A stretch of DNA of 19,316 nucleotides from Spirogloea muscicola. Taxonomy: Eukaryota > Streptophyta > Zygnematophyceae > Spirogloeales > Spirogloeaceae. Location: positions 272,569-291,884 of the forward strand of contig WELB01000100.1 in the NCBI GenBank assembly GCA_009602725.1, written 5' to 3'. The notes below the pieces were generated by a model. It saw nothing but the letters and a program-made list of their open reading frames with translations, was not told the DNA's origin and searched no databases. Positions 1 through 8,079 of this stretch are shown in pieces. Position 1 is the first letter of the stretch; every line of letters begins with the position of its first letter. A program made the translations under genes and the position numbers.

Positions 1-195
1 ACCGGCAGCTAGTCTGTCGGATGTGAGGCTCCTCACTCGTAACTACTAAGTGGTCCATCCTCCCCCGTTCTGCCATAGCCTCTTCAGGCCCCGCAGTCGC
101 TGCTTAGCTCGTAGTTTGGCCCCTTCGAACCTTGTCAATTCTTTTCGGGCTGGCTTCTCACAGCCCTTGCCCCCATTGGGAGAGCCACTTCTTCT
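1..195 (+). mobile_element. LINE 3' end (ORF tail plus 3' UTR), cut by window edge
   Basis: Bases 2-49 read PAASLSDVRLLTRNY-stop, the C-terminal end of the LINE endonuclease ORF seen many times in this window (stop 47-49). The 3' UTR follows, with the family hairpin at 147-166 (GGGCTG stem, 8-nt loop, CAGCCC), and ends near 195. The segment is almost identical to 2784-2978; I see one difference (t104 versus g2887). The element continues past the left edge. Its 3' end abuts the 3' end of an opposite-strand copy. Confidence 0.8.
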
Positions 196-298
196 AAAGA
201 AAGAGGAGCCGGAAGGGGGCCAGGGGAAGCGCTAAGAAAAACAAGCACAAGAAGAAACAAAGCTGCTGCGAAGCACTCAGTAACCCCTGCTGCTTGGC
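196..298 (-). mobile_element. LINE 3' UTR with last codons, minus strand
   Basis: Read on the minus strand, this gives ...SSRGY-stop (stop 277-279) followed by a UTR resembling those at 957-1043 and 12554-12641. Only about 20 nt of ORF remain, so the copy is extremely 5'-truncated. Its 3' end meets the 3' end of the plus copy at 1-195, a tail-to-tail junction. Confidence 0.65.
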
Positions 299-341
299 TT
301 TGCTAGCAGCCCGCCGGCACGGGCAGCAGGGCGAGCAGCCT

Positions 342-680
342 GGCTTCAATGTTGCCGGGTCCCTCGCCCAAGTCTTCCGGATGCGCTTGGCCATCTCTTT
401 GCAGCAGTCCCTTGCCTTTGCGGTCCACTTGCGCGCAGGCCGCGCTTGGCGGCGGCCTCCGGCTTCCGTCAGGGCAACGTCTTTCCGCCTGCTAGCTATT
501 CAGACTTGCATCTACTGACTAGAGCTTACTAAGAGTCCGCTTGCTGCTGTCTCAGTCCTTAGCACTCCGGCTCCTTCAGACCTTGTCCATTCCTTTGGGC
601 AAGCCTCTCCCAGCCACCAGTTAATCTGGCCGCGCTTGCTTCTTTGCTAGCCCCTCTTTTTCTATGGGCGAGCCCTTCAC
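342..680 (+). mobile_element. LINE 3' end, frameshifted ORF tail plus composite UTR
   Basis: From 342 the frame reads GFNVAGSLAQVFRMRL..., the conserved block just after the endonuclease domain. A frameshift near 450 moves the match to the frame ending AASGFRQG...DLHLLTRAY-stop (stop 530-532). The UTR at 533-645 has a 'ctccggctccttcagacc' start, as at 13166-13255, and a decayed hairpin. At 646-680 it runs into a second tail type (tttgctagcccctc...ctatgggcgagccc). This is a degenerate pseudogene fragment. Confidence 0.7.
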
Positions 681-685
681 GTTTG

Positions 686-740
686 CTAAGCAACCTCAGG
701 TCAGAGAAGCTGGGCTCCTGGAAGCGGGTCCCCTGGCCGT
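686..740 (-). mobile_element. LINE ORF-tail scrap, minus strand
   Basis: The minus strand reads GQGTRF-QEP-SFSDLRLLS, matching the ORF end of the copy at 1044-1165. It breaks off before the RGY-stop and has no UTR, so its 3' end was lost or replaced by the neighbouring plus-strand tail. Confidence 0.6.
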
Positions 741-744
741 AAGC

Positions 745-873
745 ATAGAATCTTCCGGCCCCTTCGTAGCTGCTTAGCGCTTTTTAGGTCCCTCCGTCAT
801 TTGGCCCCTTCCAACCTTTGTCAATTCTTTTCGGGCTGGCTTTTCACAGCCCTTGCCCCCATTGGGAGTGCCA
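745..873 (+). mobile_element. LINE 3' UTR tail
   Basis: This matches the UTR at 108-186 (ttggccccttc, ttgtcaattcttttc, hairpin, cttgcccccattgggag). The hairpin is at 833-852 with a TT change in the loop and the six-base stem intact. No ORF part precedes it. Bases 876-907 are a short minus-strand piece of LINE ORF (AAASGSGQ region). Confidence 0.65.
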
Positions 874-907
874 CACACAGCCTGGCCAGAGCCAGAGGCA
901 GCAGCGA

Positions 908-1165
908 TAGAGAAAGGGCTTGCCCATTGAGGATAGGGGCTGGAAAAAGCCAGCCCAGAAAAGAGTGAACAAAGGACGAGAAGGGGCCAGGGGAAGTACG
1001 AAGAACATCAAGCACAAAAAGAAACGAAGCAGCTACGAAGCACTCAGTAACCCCTACTAAGCAGCCTCAGGTCAGAGAGACTGGGTTCCTGGAAGCGGGT
1101 CCCCTGGCCAGAGCTAGAGGCAGCAGCGAGGGCTCTGCCTGCACGCAGGTGCAGCGCGCGGGCCA
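908..1165 (-). mobile_element. LINE 3' end: ORF tail and UTR with hairpin
   Basis: On the minus strand the ORF tail runs MARALHLRAGRALAAASSSGQ...SLSDLRLLSRGY-stop (stop 1044-1046). The UTR follows, with the hairpin at 937-956 (GGGCTGG, 6-nt loop, CCAGCCC), ending in CCTCAATGGGCAAGCCC near 908. It is very similar to the copies at 12500-12760 and 3221-3305. It lies tail to tail with the plus-strand tail at 745-873. Confidence 0.75.
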
Positions 1166-1224
1166 TAGACCTCTGCCGCGTGTGTAGTCTGGTCTTTCCT
1201 GGCACTGTTTTGAGGCCTGCGGAC

Positions 1225-1285
1225 AATGTCCATTCTTTTCTGGGCTGGCTTTGCTAGCCCCTCTTTTTCTATGGGGCGAGCCCTC
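1225..1285 (+). mobile_element. LINE 3' tail, subfamily with 3-nt-loop hairpin
   Basis: The segment reads ggacaatgtccattctttt, then the hairpin at 1242-1260 (GGGCTGGC-TTT-GCTAGCCC), then ctctttttctatggggcgagccc. The eight-base stem holds one G.U pair where the copies at 1417 and 1996 have G-C, so pairing is kept in RNA. Confidence 0.65.
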
Positions 1286-1289
1286 CCCT

Positions 1290-1372
1290 CTGCAGCGAGA
1301 CTGCCAAGCGCATACGGTACACCTGCACTAGCGACCCGGCTGCAGGAAAGTCCACCGGCTGCCCATCGAAGC
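1290..1372 (-). mobile_element. LINE ORF fragment, minus strand
   Basis: The minus strand reads FDGQPVDF-PAAGSLVQVYRMRLAVSLQ, equivalent to HGEPVDSHAAGSLAQVYCMRL in the copy at 12770-12850. There is no stop or UTR; the fragment is internal to the C-terminal region. Confidence 0.6.
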
Positions 1373-1394
1373 GGCAGCCAAAAGCCTAAAGCGA

Positions 1395-1671
1395 AGTGCG
1401 CGCCCATAGAGAAGAGGGGCTGGCAAAGCCAGCCCAAAAAAGAATGGACAATGTCCAAAGCCAAAGAAGGAGGAGCCGGAGAAAGGACTACACTACAAAA
1501 CACTGCAGAACACAGGAACGATGCAGAGGGAAGCTCAGTACCCACGAGTGAGCAACATCAGGTCTGAGTAGCTCGCTGCAGGGAAAGAGGCACTCCGCCG
1601 AGACCCAGAGGCGGCGGCCATAGCACGGCCTGCTCGCGTGTGGACGGCGTGGGCAAGGGAGCGTTGAAGCC
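1395..1671 (-). mobile_element. LINE 3' end, subfamily A, minus strand
   Basis: On the minus strand the ORF tail ends ASFPAASYSDLMLLTRGY-stop (stop 1535-1537). The UTR follows, with a perfect hairpin at 1417-1435 (GGGCTGGC-TTT-GCCAGCCC), ending CTCTATGGGCGCGC at about 1399-1412. It is nearly identical to the plus copy at 1728-2033 and the minus copy at 2055-2660. Confidence 0.8.
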
Positions 1672-1727
1672 TACACGCCTAAACGACACAGTTTCAGCGC
1701 TATTCGGCCCCTTCGGACTGGCTTTGA

Positions 1728-2033
1728 CGCCGCCGGTTCGCTCGCACAAGTCTTCCGCATGCGCCTGGCCGTATCGCTTCAACGCTCCCTTGCCCACGCC
1801 GTCCATACGCGCGCAGGCCGTGCTATGGCCGCCGCCTCTGGGTCTCGGCGGAGCGCCTCTTTCCCTGCAGCGAGCTACTCTGACCTGATGTTGCTCACTC
1901 GTGGGTACTGAGCTTTCCTCTGCATCGTTTCTGTGTTCTGCAGTAATTTCTCCGGCTCCTCTTTCTTTGGCTTTGGACATTGTCCATTCTTTTTTGGGCT
2001 GGCTTTGCCAGCCCCTCTTCTCTATGGGCGCGC
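1728..2033 (+). mobile_element. LINE 3' end, subfamily A, plus strand
   Basis: In frame from 1729 this reads FDAAGSLAQVFRMRLAVSLQ... to ...LMLLTRGY-stop (stop 1909-1911). The UTR includes ggacattgtccattc and the perfect hairpin at 1996-2014, and ends tctatgggcgcgc at 2033. Its head faces the minus copy at 1395-1671 and its tail faces the minus copy at 2055-2660, making back-to-back palindromes. Confidence 0.8.
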
Positions 2034-2054
2034 ATTCTCTTTGAAAGAAGCAGA

Positions 2055-2660
2055 GCGCGCCCATAGAAAAGAGGGGCTGGCAAAGGCAGCCCAACAAAGA
2101 ATGGACAATGTCCAAAGCCAAAGCAAGAGGAGCCGGAGAAAGGACTACACTACAACATACTGCAGAACACAGAAACGGTGCAGAGGCTCAGTACCCACGA
2201 GTGAGCAACATCAGGTCTGAGTAGCTCGCTGCAGGGAAAGAGGCGCTCCGCCGAGACCCAGAGGCGGCGGCCATAGCACGGCCTGCGCGCGTGTGGACGG
2301 CGTGGGCAAGGGAGCGTTGAAGCGATACGGCCAGGCGCATGCGGAAGACTTGTGCGAGCGAACCGGCGGCGTTGAAGCCGGGCATCGCCCCTGGCAGACC
2401 CGGCCGCCGGTCAATGGCCTGGCGGGCAAGCCGTTGAATGAGATCCAGCCAGCGGCTGCCGAAAGCCCCGTGTACATCCATCGCCAGGGCCGCGAATTCA
2501 TCCCCCACCGGGTGATCAGCGTATTTTCGCTCCTTGCCGCGGGCCGCCTGGCCGACCGCGTGCCCTGCAAACGACGCCGATCTGGTGGGGTTGGCGGAGT
2601 CGATGCAGTCTGTTGTCACCACATCAGCGATGATGCGGGGACCGCCGCCGGGAGGGATGG
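2055..2660 (-). mobile_element. LINE 3' end with endonuclease-domain ORF, subfamily A
   Basis: This is the best-preserved C-terminal ORF of subfamily A. On the minus strand an open frame runs from about 2660 to the stop at 2188-2190. It starts IADVVTTDCIDS, continues AGHAV...KERKYADHP and DVHGAFGSRWLDLI, and ends AAGSLAQVFRMRL...LMLLTRGY. The Asp in ADVV and the Lys-rich KERKY block fit the restriction-like (PD-D/ExK) endonuclease found C-terminal to reverse transcriptase in R2/NeSL-like LINEs (family knowledge). The reverse transcriptase part is missing, so this is a 5'-truncated copy. UTR 2055-2187 carries the hairpin at 2074-2092 with one mismatch. The 3' end gcgcgc starts at 2055, about 20 nt from the plus copy's end. 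Confidence 0.8.
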
Positions 2661-2679
2661 AAAGAGCTCACGCCTTTCT

Positions 2680-2731
2680 CAAACAAGGCCTTCAGCCTTG
2701 TCCATTCTTTTGGGCTGGCCTCTCCCAGCCC
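2680..2731 (+). mobile_element. LINE 3' tail with hairpin
   Basis: ccttcagccttgtccattcttt is followed by the hairpin at 2712-2731 (GGGCTGG, 6-nt loop, CCAGCCC). The next bases switch directly into another plus copy's ORF tail, so this tail is truncated at its 3' side. Confidence 0.65.
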
Positions 2732-2978
2732 GTGCTGGCCGTGCTCTCGCTGCGGCCTCCGGCTTTCGTCAGGGGGATAGTTTACCGGCAGCTAGTCTGT
2801 CGGATGTGAGGCTCCTCACTCGTAACTACTAAGTGGTCCATCCTCCCCCGTTCTGCCATAGCCTCTTCAGGCCCCGCAGTCGCTGCGTAGCTCGTAGTTT
2901 GGCCCCTTCGAACCTTGTCAATTCTTTTCGGGCTGGCTTCTCACAGCCCTTGCCCCCATTGGGAGAGCCACTTCTTCT
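2731..2978 (+). mobile_element. LINE 3' end, near-identical to the copy at 1-195
   Basis: ORF tail RAGRALAAASGFRQGDSL...SDVRLLTRNY-stop (stop 2830-2832), then UTR with the hairpin at 2930-2949 and an end in ccacttcttct near 2978. Bases 2784-2978 match 1-195 with a single visible difference, pointing to a recent duplication or gene conversion. Confidence 0.8.
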
Positions 2979-3148
2979 CTTCTCCCAGCCACCAGTTCAT
3001 CTGGCCGCGCTTGCTTCCCGTTCTGCCATAGCCTCTTCAGGCCCCGCAGTCGCTGCTTAGCTCGTAGTTTGGCCCCTTCGAACCTTGTCAATTCTTTTCG
3101 GGCTGGCTTCTCACAGCCCTTGCCCCCTTTGGGAGAGCCACTTCTTCT
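2847..3148 (+). repeat. Tandem duplication of LINE UTR, offset 170 bp
   Basis: 2847-2978 and 3017-3148 are direct copies of a 132-bp LINE UTR block with two visible mismatches. They are separated by 38 bp (2979-3016) resembling the 'cagccaccagtt...ctggccgcgcttgc' segment at 614-640. The second copy has the hairpin at 3100-3119. Confidence 0.8.
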
Positions 3149-3187
3149 TTCTCAAGAAGAAGCTATTTGTTTTTTGTCCAAAGGTGA

Positions 3188-3317
3188 CGAGAGCTGTGAA
3201 AGGCCAGCCCATGAGCAAAGAGAAGGGCTCGCCCATTGAGGATAGGGGCTGGAAAAAGCCAGCCCAAAAAAGAATGTACAAAGGACGAGAAGGGGCCAGG
3301 GGAAGCCATGAGCAAAG
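3188..3317 (-). mobile_element. Nested LINE tails with 12-bp target-site duplication
   Basis: A minus-strand tail with a hairpin at 3191-3210 (stem kept by a G.U pair) is interrupted by a second minus-strand tail at 3221-3305. The insert has its own hairpin at 3246-3265 and matches 12509-12597. It is bounded by the exact 12-bp direct repeat ccatgagcaaag at 3209-3220 and 3306-3317. It is about 85 bp and contains only UTR, so it looks like an extremely 5'-truncated reverse-transcribed insertion into an older tail. Confidence 0.7.
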
Positions 3318-3509
3318 CAGCTCCGATGGGGTAGAGATGACATAGGCAACGTCCGAAAAGATTGGACGGATGCGTAACGAGATAAGGCCCTGAACAGCGG
3401 TGCGACCCCGTCCCGCGCCCCCAACCCCTCCCCATATCCGTGTAGGTCGTGCCGCGGGACCCCCCCCGCCGCCGCGCCGCCGTCGCCGCCGCCGCCGCCG
3501 CCGCCGCTC
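3318..3509 (+). promoter_or_regulatory. Presumed promoter and 5' UTR of the GIP1-like gene
   Basis: This is the 190-bp gap between the last LINE tail and the GIP1-like start codon. I see no TATA box. The last 44 bases before the start (3466-3508) are an almost pure CCG-type trinucleotide repeat preceded by a C-run. Placement is by position only. Confidence 0.35.
3466..3508 (+). repeat. CCG trinucleotide repeat just upstream of start codon
   Basis: About fourteen CCG-like units with interruptions (cgccgtcgcc) end two bases before an undetermined base. Such a tract is prone to length change and sequencing dropout, which probably explains the N at 3510. Confidence 0.8.
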
Positions 3510-6500
3510 NTGGCCATCCCGGCGAGCGCCAAGAAGGTCGTGGCGAGCCTGCGGGAGATCGTGGCGAACACGGAGGAGGAGGTGTACGCCATGCTCAAGG
3601 AGTGCAACATGGACCCTAACGAGACCGTGCAGCGCCTCCTCAACCAAGGTCCCCGCCGCCGCCGCCTCCGCCATCCTTGTCACTGCGGTCAGCCAGCATC
3701 TCTCAGCGCCTGACAGTCGCTCCGCTGCGCTGCCGCCGCCGCCGCAGACCCCTTCCAGGACGTCAAGCGAAGGCGGGACAAGAAGAAGGAGGTCAGGCAG
3801 CTGCGAAGCTGTGTTTGCTTTTGCCCGCTCTCGTGCGCACGCTGAGCTGCTGCCAGCCTCTCGAGTCTGAGCGTAGCCAGGCCGCCGCCGCCGAGGCTCT
3901 TGCAGGGGACTCTAGGAATGAGGGATGCGGAGATGGTGCAGCCGCGGCCGAGGTCGGCCGCCGCCGCGCCCATGCGGGCAGGGGGCCGGGGCGGCGGCGG
4001 CGCCGACTGGAGCTCCCCCGGCAGGGGCAGCGTGGTGCCGAAGCTCGGCGCCACGGGTGAGGCTCCCCCGCCTGCTGCGAAGATACTGTGGCCGACGATA
4101 GCGTGGCCGAGCACCTCGACTGTCCGCCGCTGGCTCTTGCCGGCTTTGGCAGACGGGCCCTCCTGAGGCTGGCTCGCTCTATGGGCGCGGCGGCAACGCA
4201 TGGCAGAGTATGGCGGAGGGCGGGGCAAGGTGCCGCCAATGCAGCCGCGCGAGAACGGCATCCATCCGAGCAGCAGGGGAGGGACGCTGCCGCCGGCTTC
4301 AGCCTCGTTGGTGCCGCCGTTGGTGCCGGCCCTGGTCATGCCGGGCGTGGCGCTGGCACCGATGTCCGCGCTGCATGCCGGTCATCTCCAGAGGTTAGCC
4401 CCTTTCTCCAGGTCTTCACCGCAACGCTTACTGCTAGTCGCTGGAAGCAGCAGCCATACCTGTCGCTGGCATACGCTCTGAGCATGGCCATGGCTGCGGC
4501 TCACAGTATGGACCACGTGGCGGCTGCCCCCCTCGGCGTACCGGCAGTCCCTAACGGCGCCCCACCACCAGGGCCGGCAGGAACGTCGTTTCCTCAGCCT
4601 CAACAAAGGCCACTGTTGCAGGGCTGGGGCTCAGGCGGCGCCACCATGGCCGACATGCTCAAGGCCGCAGGCACAGCCTCGGCTGGCGTGGCGCCGCAGC
4701 TGGCTGCACCGCAGCCTCTGCCGCCGCCCCTGCCACAGCCGCCGCAGGCGCCGCCAGTGACGTCAGCACCCAGCGAGTTGCAGCCGTCACGGCCGCCCTA
4801 CCTGTCAACGTCTTCGCCGCCGTTGCCGCTGGACCAGCCGGCGGCGACGCTCGGTGGCGGTGTGTACTCGTCCTCCTCCGACCCCGTGCTGCTTCCGGCG
4901 CTCGACTTGCGAGCTGGCGGCGCACCGCCCGGCAGCCACATCAAGCGCGACATCGGCACCGTCGGGCAGCTCCAACGGCCGATTGGCGACCGCCCTGGGC
5001 CGTCTCAGGACGGCCCGACCGCCGTAGCCACGGGGGTGCCCGGCAGCGGCGCGCTTGGGCCCGGTGCCGCTGCCACTGCGCTGCAGCCGCCCCAGCCACC
5101 GCCAGCAGCCAACGCCTCCCCGCCTGCCATGCTTGGCAGCACAGCTTTCGACGCAGGCGGCGGGCCATCCCAGGGCCCCTCTGGAGTGCAACTGCTGCCG
5201 CCGTCCTCCGAGGGGCCTCTGGGCAAGGCCGACAGCAGCGTGACGGCGGTACCCAGGCCCGGCGCCATGCCGCAGATCCCCACCCGGGTGCCGCCGGTGG
5301 GCAGCCGGGCATCATTCCAGCCGGCGCAGCAGCAGCACGGCGTCGGCCTGCCCAAGGCAGCTGGCTTGGACATGGAGTGGCGGCCCAAGCCCATGGGCCA
5401 GCAGTCGCAGCAGCCGCAGCAGCAGCAGTTTGCCAGCGCACCGCCGGCGGCAGCAGCCTCCGAGGCACTGCAAGCGACCTCCTTGAGCAACAGTATGCCT
5501 GCTGTGTCAGCCAAGATCCAGGGCCTTTCGCTGGCGGGCACGACTGCAGAGGACAGCAAGCCGGTGAAGATCCCGGGCCATCTGCAGGTCCCCGAGGCGG
5601 ACCAGTCGCACCTCAGCTTCGGCAGCTTCAACGACGTCTTTGGCGGCAGCGGCAGCACCCTTGGCTCGGGCTATGGTTCTGCAGCAGCAGGTGGCGGTGG
5701 CAGCACCGGTAGCGGCAATGGCGGCGGCGTCGAGGCATCCGCAGCAGCCAAGGCTGACAGTGCATCGTCTCAGGGTAGCCAGGTTGAGCCGGCGCCCATT
5801 GTAAGGTGAGACGATGCATCGAGCCCAGGTGGTTGTAGTAGAACTTTGTAGTGCGCATCAACTTGCTAGCCGTCCAAGATTTTAACGCCATCGATGCATT
5901 GGTTGCTTGCGCAGCTCAATTGGGCCAACCGTCCAACAGGCGTCAGCCATGGGATCGGCGCAGTACGTGCCACAGCAGCACCACCAGCAGGGCGGCTCGG
6001 CGGCTAGCCTGGCAAGCCTGAGCTCGCTGAGCAGCGGTGACTCGGGAAGCCTCCAGCTACCGTCTGCCGGCGCTGCCCCAGAGGTCACGGCAAAGATGGA
6101 GGTGGCGTCGTCGCTGCAGCAGCAGATGCCGGCGGGGTATGCGGCATACGCTGCCCCAGCCTTGCCCAGCTACCCTGCCGGCTTCAGCGTCATCCAGCAG
6201 CTTCCTGGGCACTACGCTTCGTACGACAGCGCCGAGTCGCAGGCCTCGGACCTCTCCCGCCTGCCCAGCATTGCCATGGTATGAGAGCAGCATGACACTC
6301 TCGTGTTTCATTCTTTCTACTTTTTCTGTGCTTGCGTGCAACAGCCACGTTGCAGAGTGTGTGTCCAGAACATTGTGCTTGCAGATCCAAAGGGTTTAAC
6401 CTCTGTCTTGCGGCGGCAATTTATACAGCAGCAAGCTTACCCGGACCCTGTGGCAAGCTACTACTCGCCGGCATTCCGGCCAAGCAGCGAGGCGGATGCC

Positions 6501-8079
6501 CGCTACTCACCATTCGTCACATCCACCGCGTCTGCAAACAAATACGGCCTCGGCACATCCTCCGCGGCTAGCGGCCACAGCCTCCAGGCTTCTCCAGATG
6601 TAAGTTGATTTTGCATCACATGGCCTGTCTCATGCTGGCATTGACTTCGTGCTACAGAGCAGGGGCTGATTCGCCTTGCCTTCATCCAGTCAGAATAAAT
6701 CTCATCATCATCTATGAGCATGTGCATTCCGCCTGAAGATAAGAAACGCACGAGCCTCTTGTTACATCCTGAGCCACTCTGCGCCTGAGGATGTTATGTC
6801 GTTTTTTCTTGACATGAGGACTTTGTGATGACAGAGCCTGGGCATCAGTGGCTCCTCATCAGGGCTGCAGTCAGCGGCGCAGGTGAGCAGCGGTACAGCG
6901 ATGCCGCAGCCGCAGCCGCAGCAGCAGCAGCAGCAGCAGCAGCAGGCGCAGCAGCAGGCGCAGCAGCAGGCACAGCAGCAGGCGGCGCAGCAGCTCCCAA
7001 TGTATGCCGCGCAGCTTGCCGGCATGCCGCCGGCGGCGCACTATGCCGGCATCTATGGCAACCCGCAGTACATCTACCCCAATGCCTACTCGTACCTCGG
7101 TCCATACTCGTATGCCGCCGCGCCTAGCAGCAGCGCATACCCGCAGGCTGCCAGCGGCCCCAGCGGGAGTTCCTATGCGCCAGCAGGGGGGTCATACCCA
7201 TCCTCTGGCCCTGCTGGCGCTGCCAAGTATGCCAGTATGCCGCAATTTGCGGCTTCAGGCAAGGCCTCAGGTGGTGTCACGCCCTCAGCAGCTGGAGGCA
7301 CGTACCCCTCGTATGGCGCCGCTCCCTCGGCGTATTCCAGCTCCACAAGCAACACAGTGGGCAACTCCGGGGGTTATGATGACGTCATTAGCAATCAGTT
7401 CAAGGACAGCAACCTCTACATGCCCGGCCAGCAGGTCCGTATATAATCGTAAGTTGCCATTGAAGTGTCTTGGCTCTTAGACGGTGTGTACGAGCCACCT
7501 AACCAGGTCTGGCAGTTACCTAATCCACGTCTACCATACTTGCAGGCACAGCTGTCCTCAAGGGACATGCAAACATACTCAAGCTATGGCCTGCCAGGGC
7601 AAGGTGGCCACTCGGCCTACGCTCACAGTCAGCAGCCTACTCATAGCCACCATCAGGCCCAGGTGTATGCAGCAGGCAAGAGCTCTCCTTTTTGTCATTG
7701 GTTGTGCCTGGTAGTTCACAGGGGGGTGCAGCTTTTGATGGGCACGTTGGAGACGACTGTTATTTGGTGGCATGTATATGAGGAAACGATCTGAATATTG
7801 GCATATGCTCGGTGGTTGACAGCTGTAATCACTGGGGTTGCAGGCATGTATCACCAGCAGCAGTCACCGCTGACAGGCCCCACTGGGCACCAGCTCCTGC
7901 AGCAACCGCAGCTGAGCAGCTCGGCTAGTGCAAGCCAGGGCGGCGTGAGCTCCTTTGGTGGCGTCGGCCAGCAGCAGCAGCAGCAGCAGAGCCAGCACCA
8001 GCACCAACCGGCGCCGCAGCAGCAGCAGCAGCAGCAGCGGTCACACCAGCAGCAGCAGAACTGGAATAACCCCTACTAG
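3510..8079 (+). CDS. GIP1: GIP1-like protein (GBF-interacting protein 1 family), ten exons
   Basis: Exons inferred from motifs, splice sites and phase: 3510-3648, 3748-3791, 3906-4056, 4207-4393, 4438-5805, 5915-6278, 6429-6599, 6835-7434, 7546-7675, 7844-8079. The sum is 3390 nt (1129 aa plus stop). Residues 1-61 match the GIP1 N-terminal domain (IPASAKKVVASLREIV, YAMLKECNMDPNETVQRLL, DPFQDVKRRRDKKKE), a UBA/CUE-like fold. An RGG patch is at 84-96. A long Pro/Ala/Gln/Ser-rich stretch follows, then the family block KIPGHLQVP (551-559) with LSFGSFNDVFG (566-576), a polyQ tract (832-861) and the end NWNNPY. In plants these proteins bind G-box factors and act as transcription co-regulators; role here by homology. 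The start codon's first base is N (3510). Least certain are exons 3-5 (intron 4 only 44 nt) and the exon 8-10 junctions (GTCCGT donor; GC-AG intron). Confidence 0.85.
6904..6993 (+). repeat. CAG-rich polyglutamine tract in exon 8
   Basis: Runs of CAG broken by CCG, GCG and GCA encode PQPQPQQQQ... then AQQQ repeats (about residues 832-861). Two shorter CAG runs lie at 7970-7989 and 8020-8037 in the last exon. These are low-complexity, aggregation-prone segments typical of RNA-granule and transcription cofactors. Confidence 0.85.

Noticed and set aside
1114-1545. Frames such as 1114-1545 (-), 1226-1567 (+) and 3111-3683 (-) with recurring words like HSFLGWL or QPLPPLGEP.
   Set aside because: The words are translations of the repeated UTR hairpin, not protein motifs; the frames run across element boundaries.
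2188-2622. The 144-aa minus-strand frame as a stand-alone host gene.
   Set aside because: It aligns by eye with the endonuclease tail of the LINE at 15063-15486 and 12642-13015 and is followed by the LINE UTR hairpin.
1-3317. The regularly repeated short palindromes as a CRISPR array.
   Set aside because: Repeats are diverged, in both orientations, unequally spaced and attached to LINE ORF ends.
4088-4437. Reading the 573-aa plus-strand frame (4088-5809) as one uninterrupted exon from its first ATG.
   Set aside because: Its first 110 codons look unlike the family. Another frame at 4207-4393 joins exons 3 and 5 in phase, and the ORF's stop (5807) lies beyond a phase-consistent donor at 5806.
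5005-5658. Long minus-strand frames opposite the GIP1-like exon 5.
   Set aside because: They are mirror frames of GC- and repeat-rich coding sequence, with no recognisable domain.
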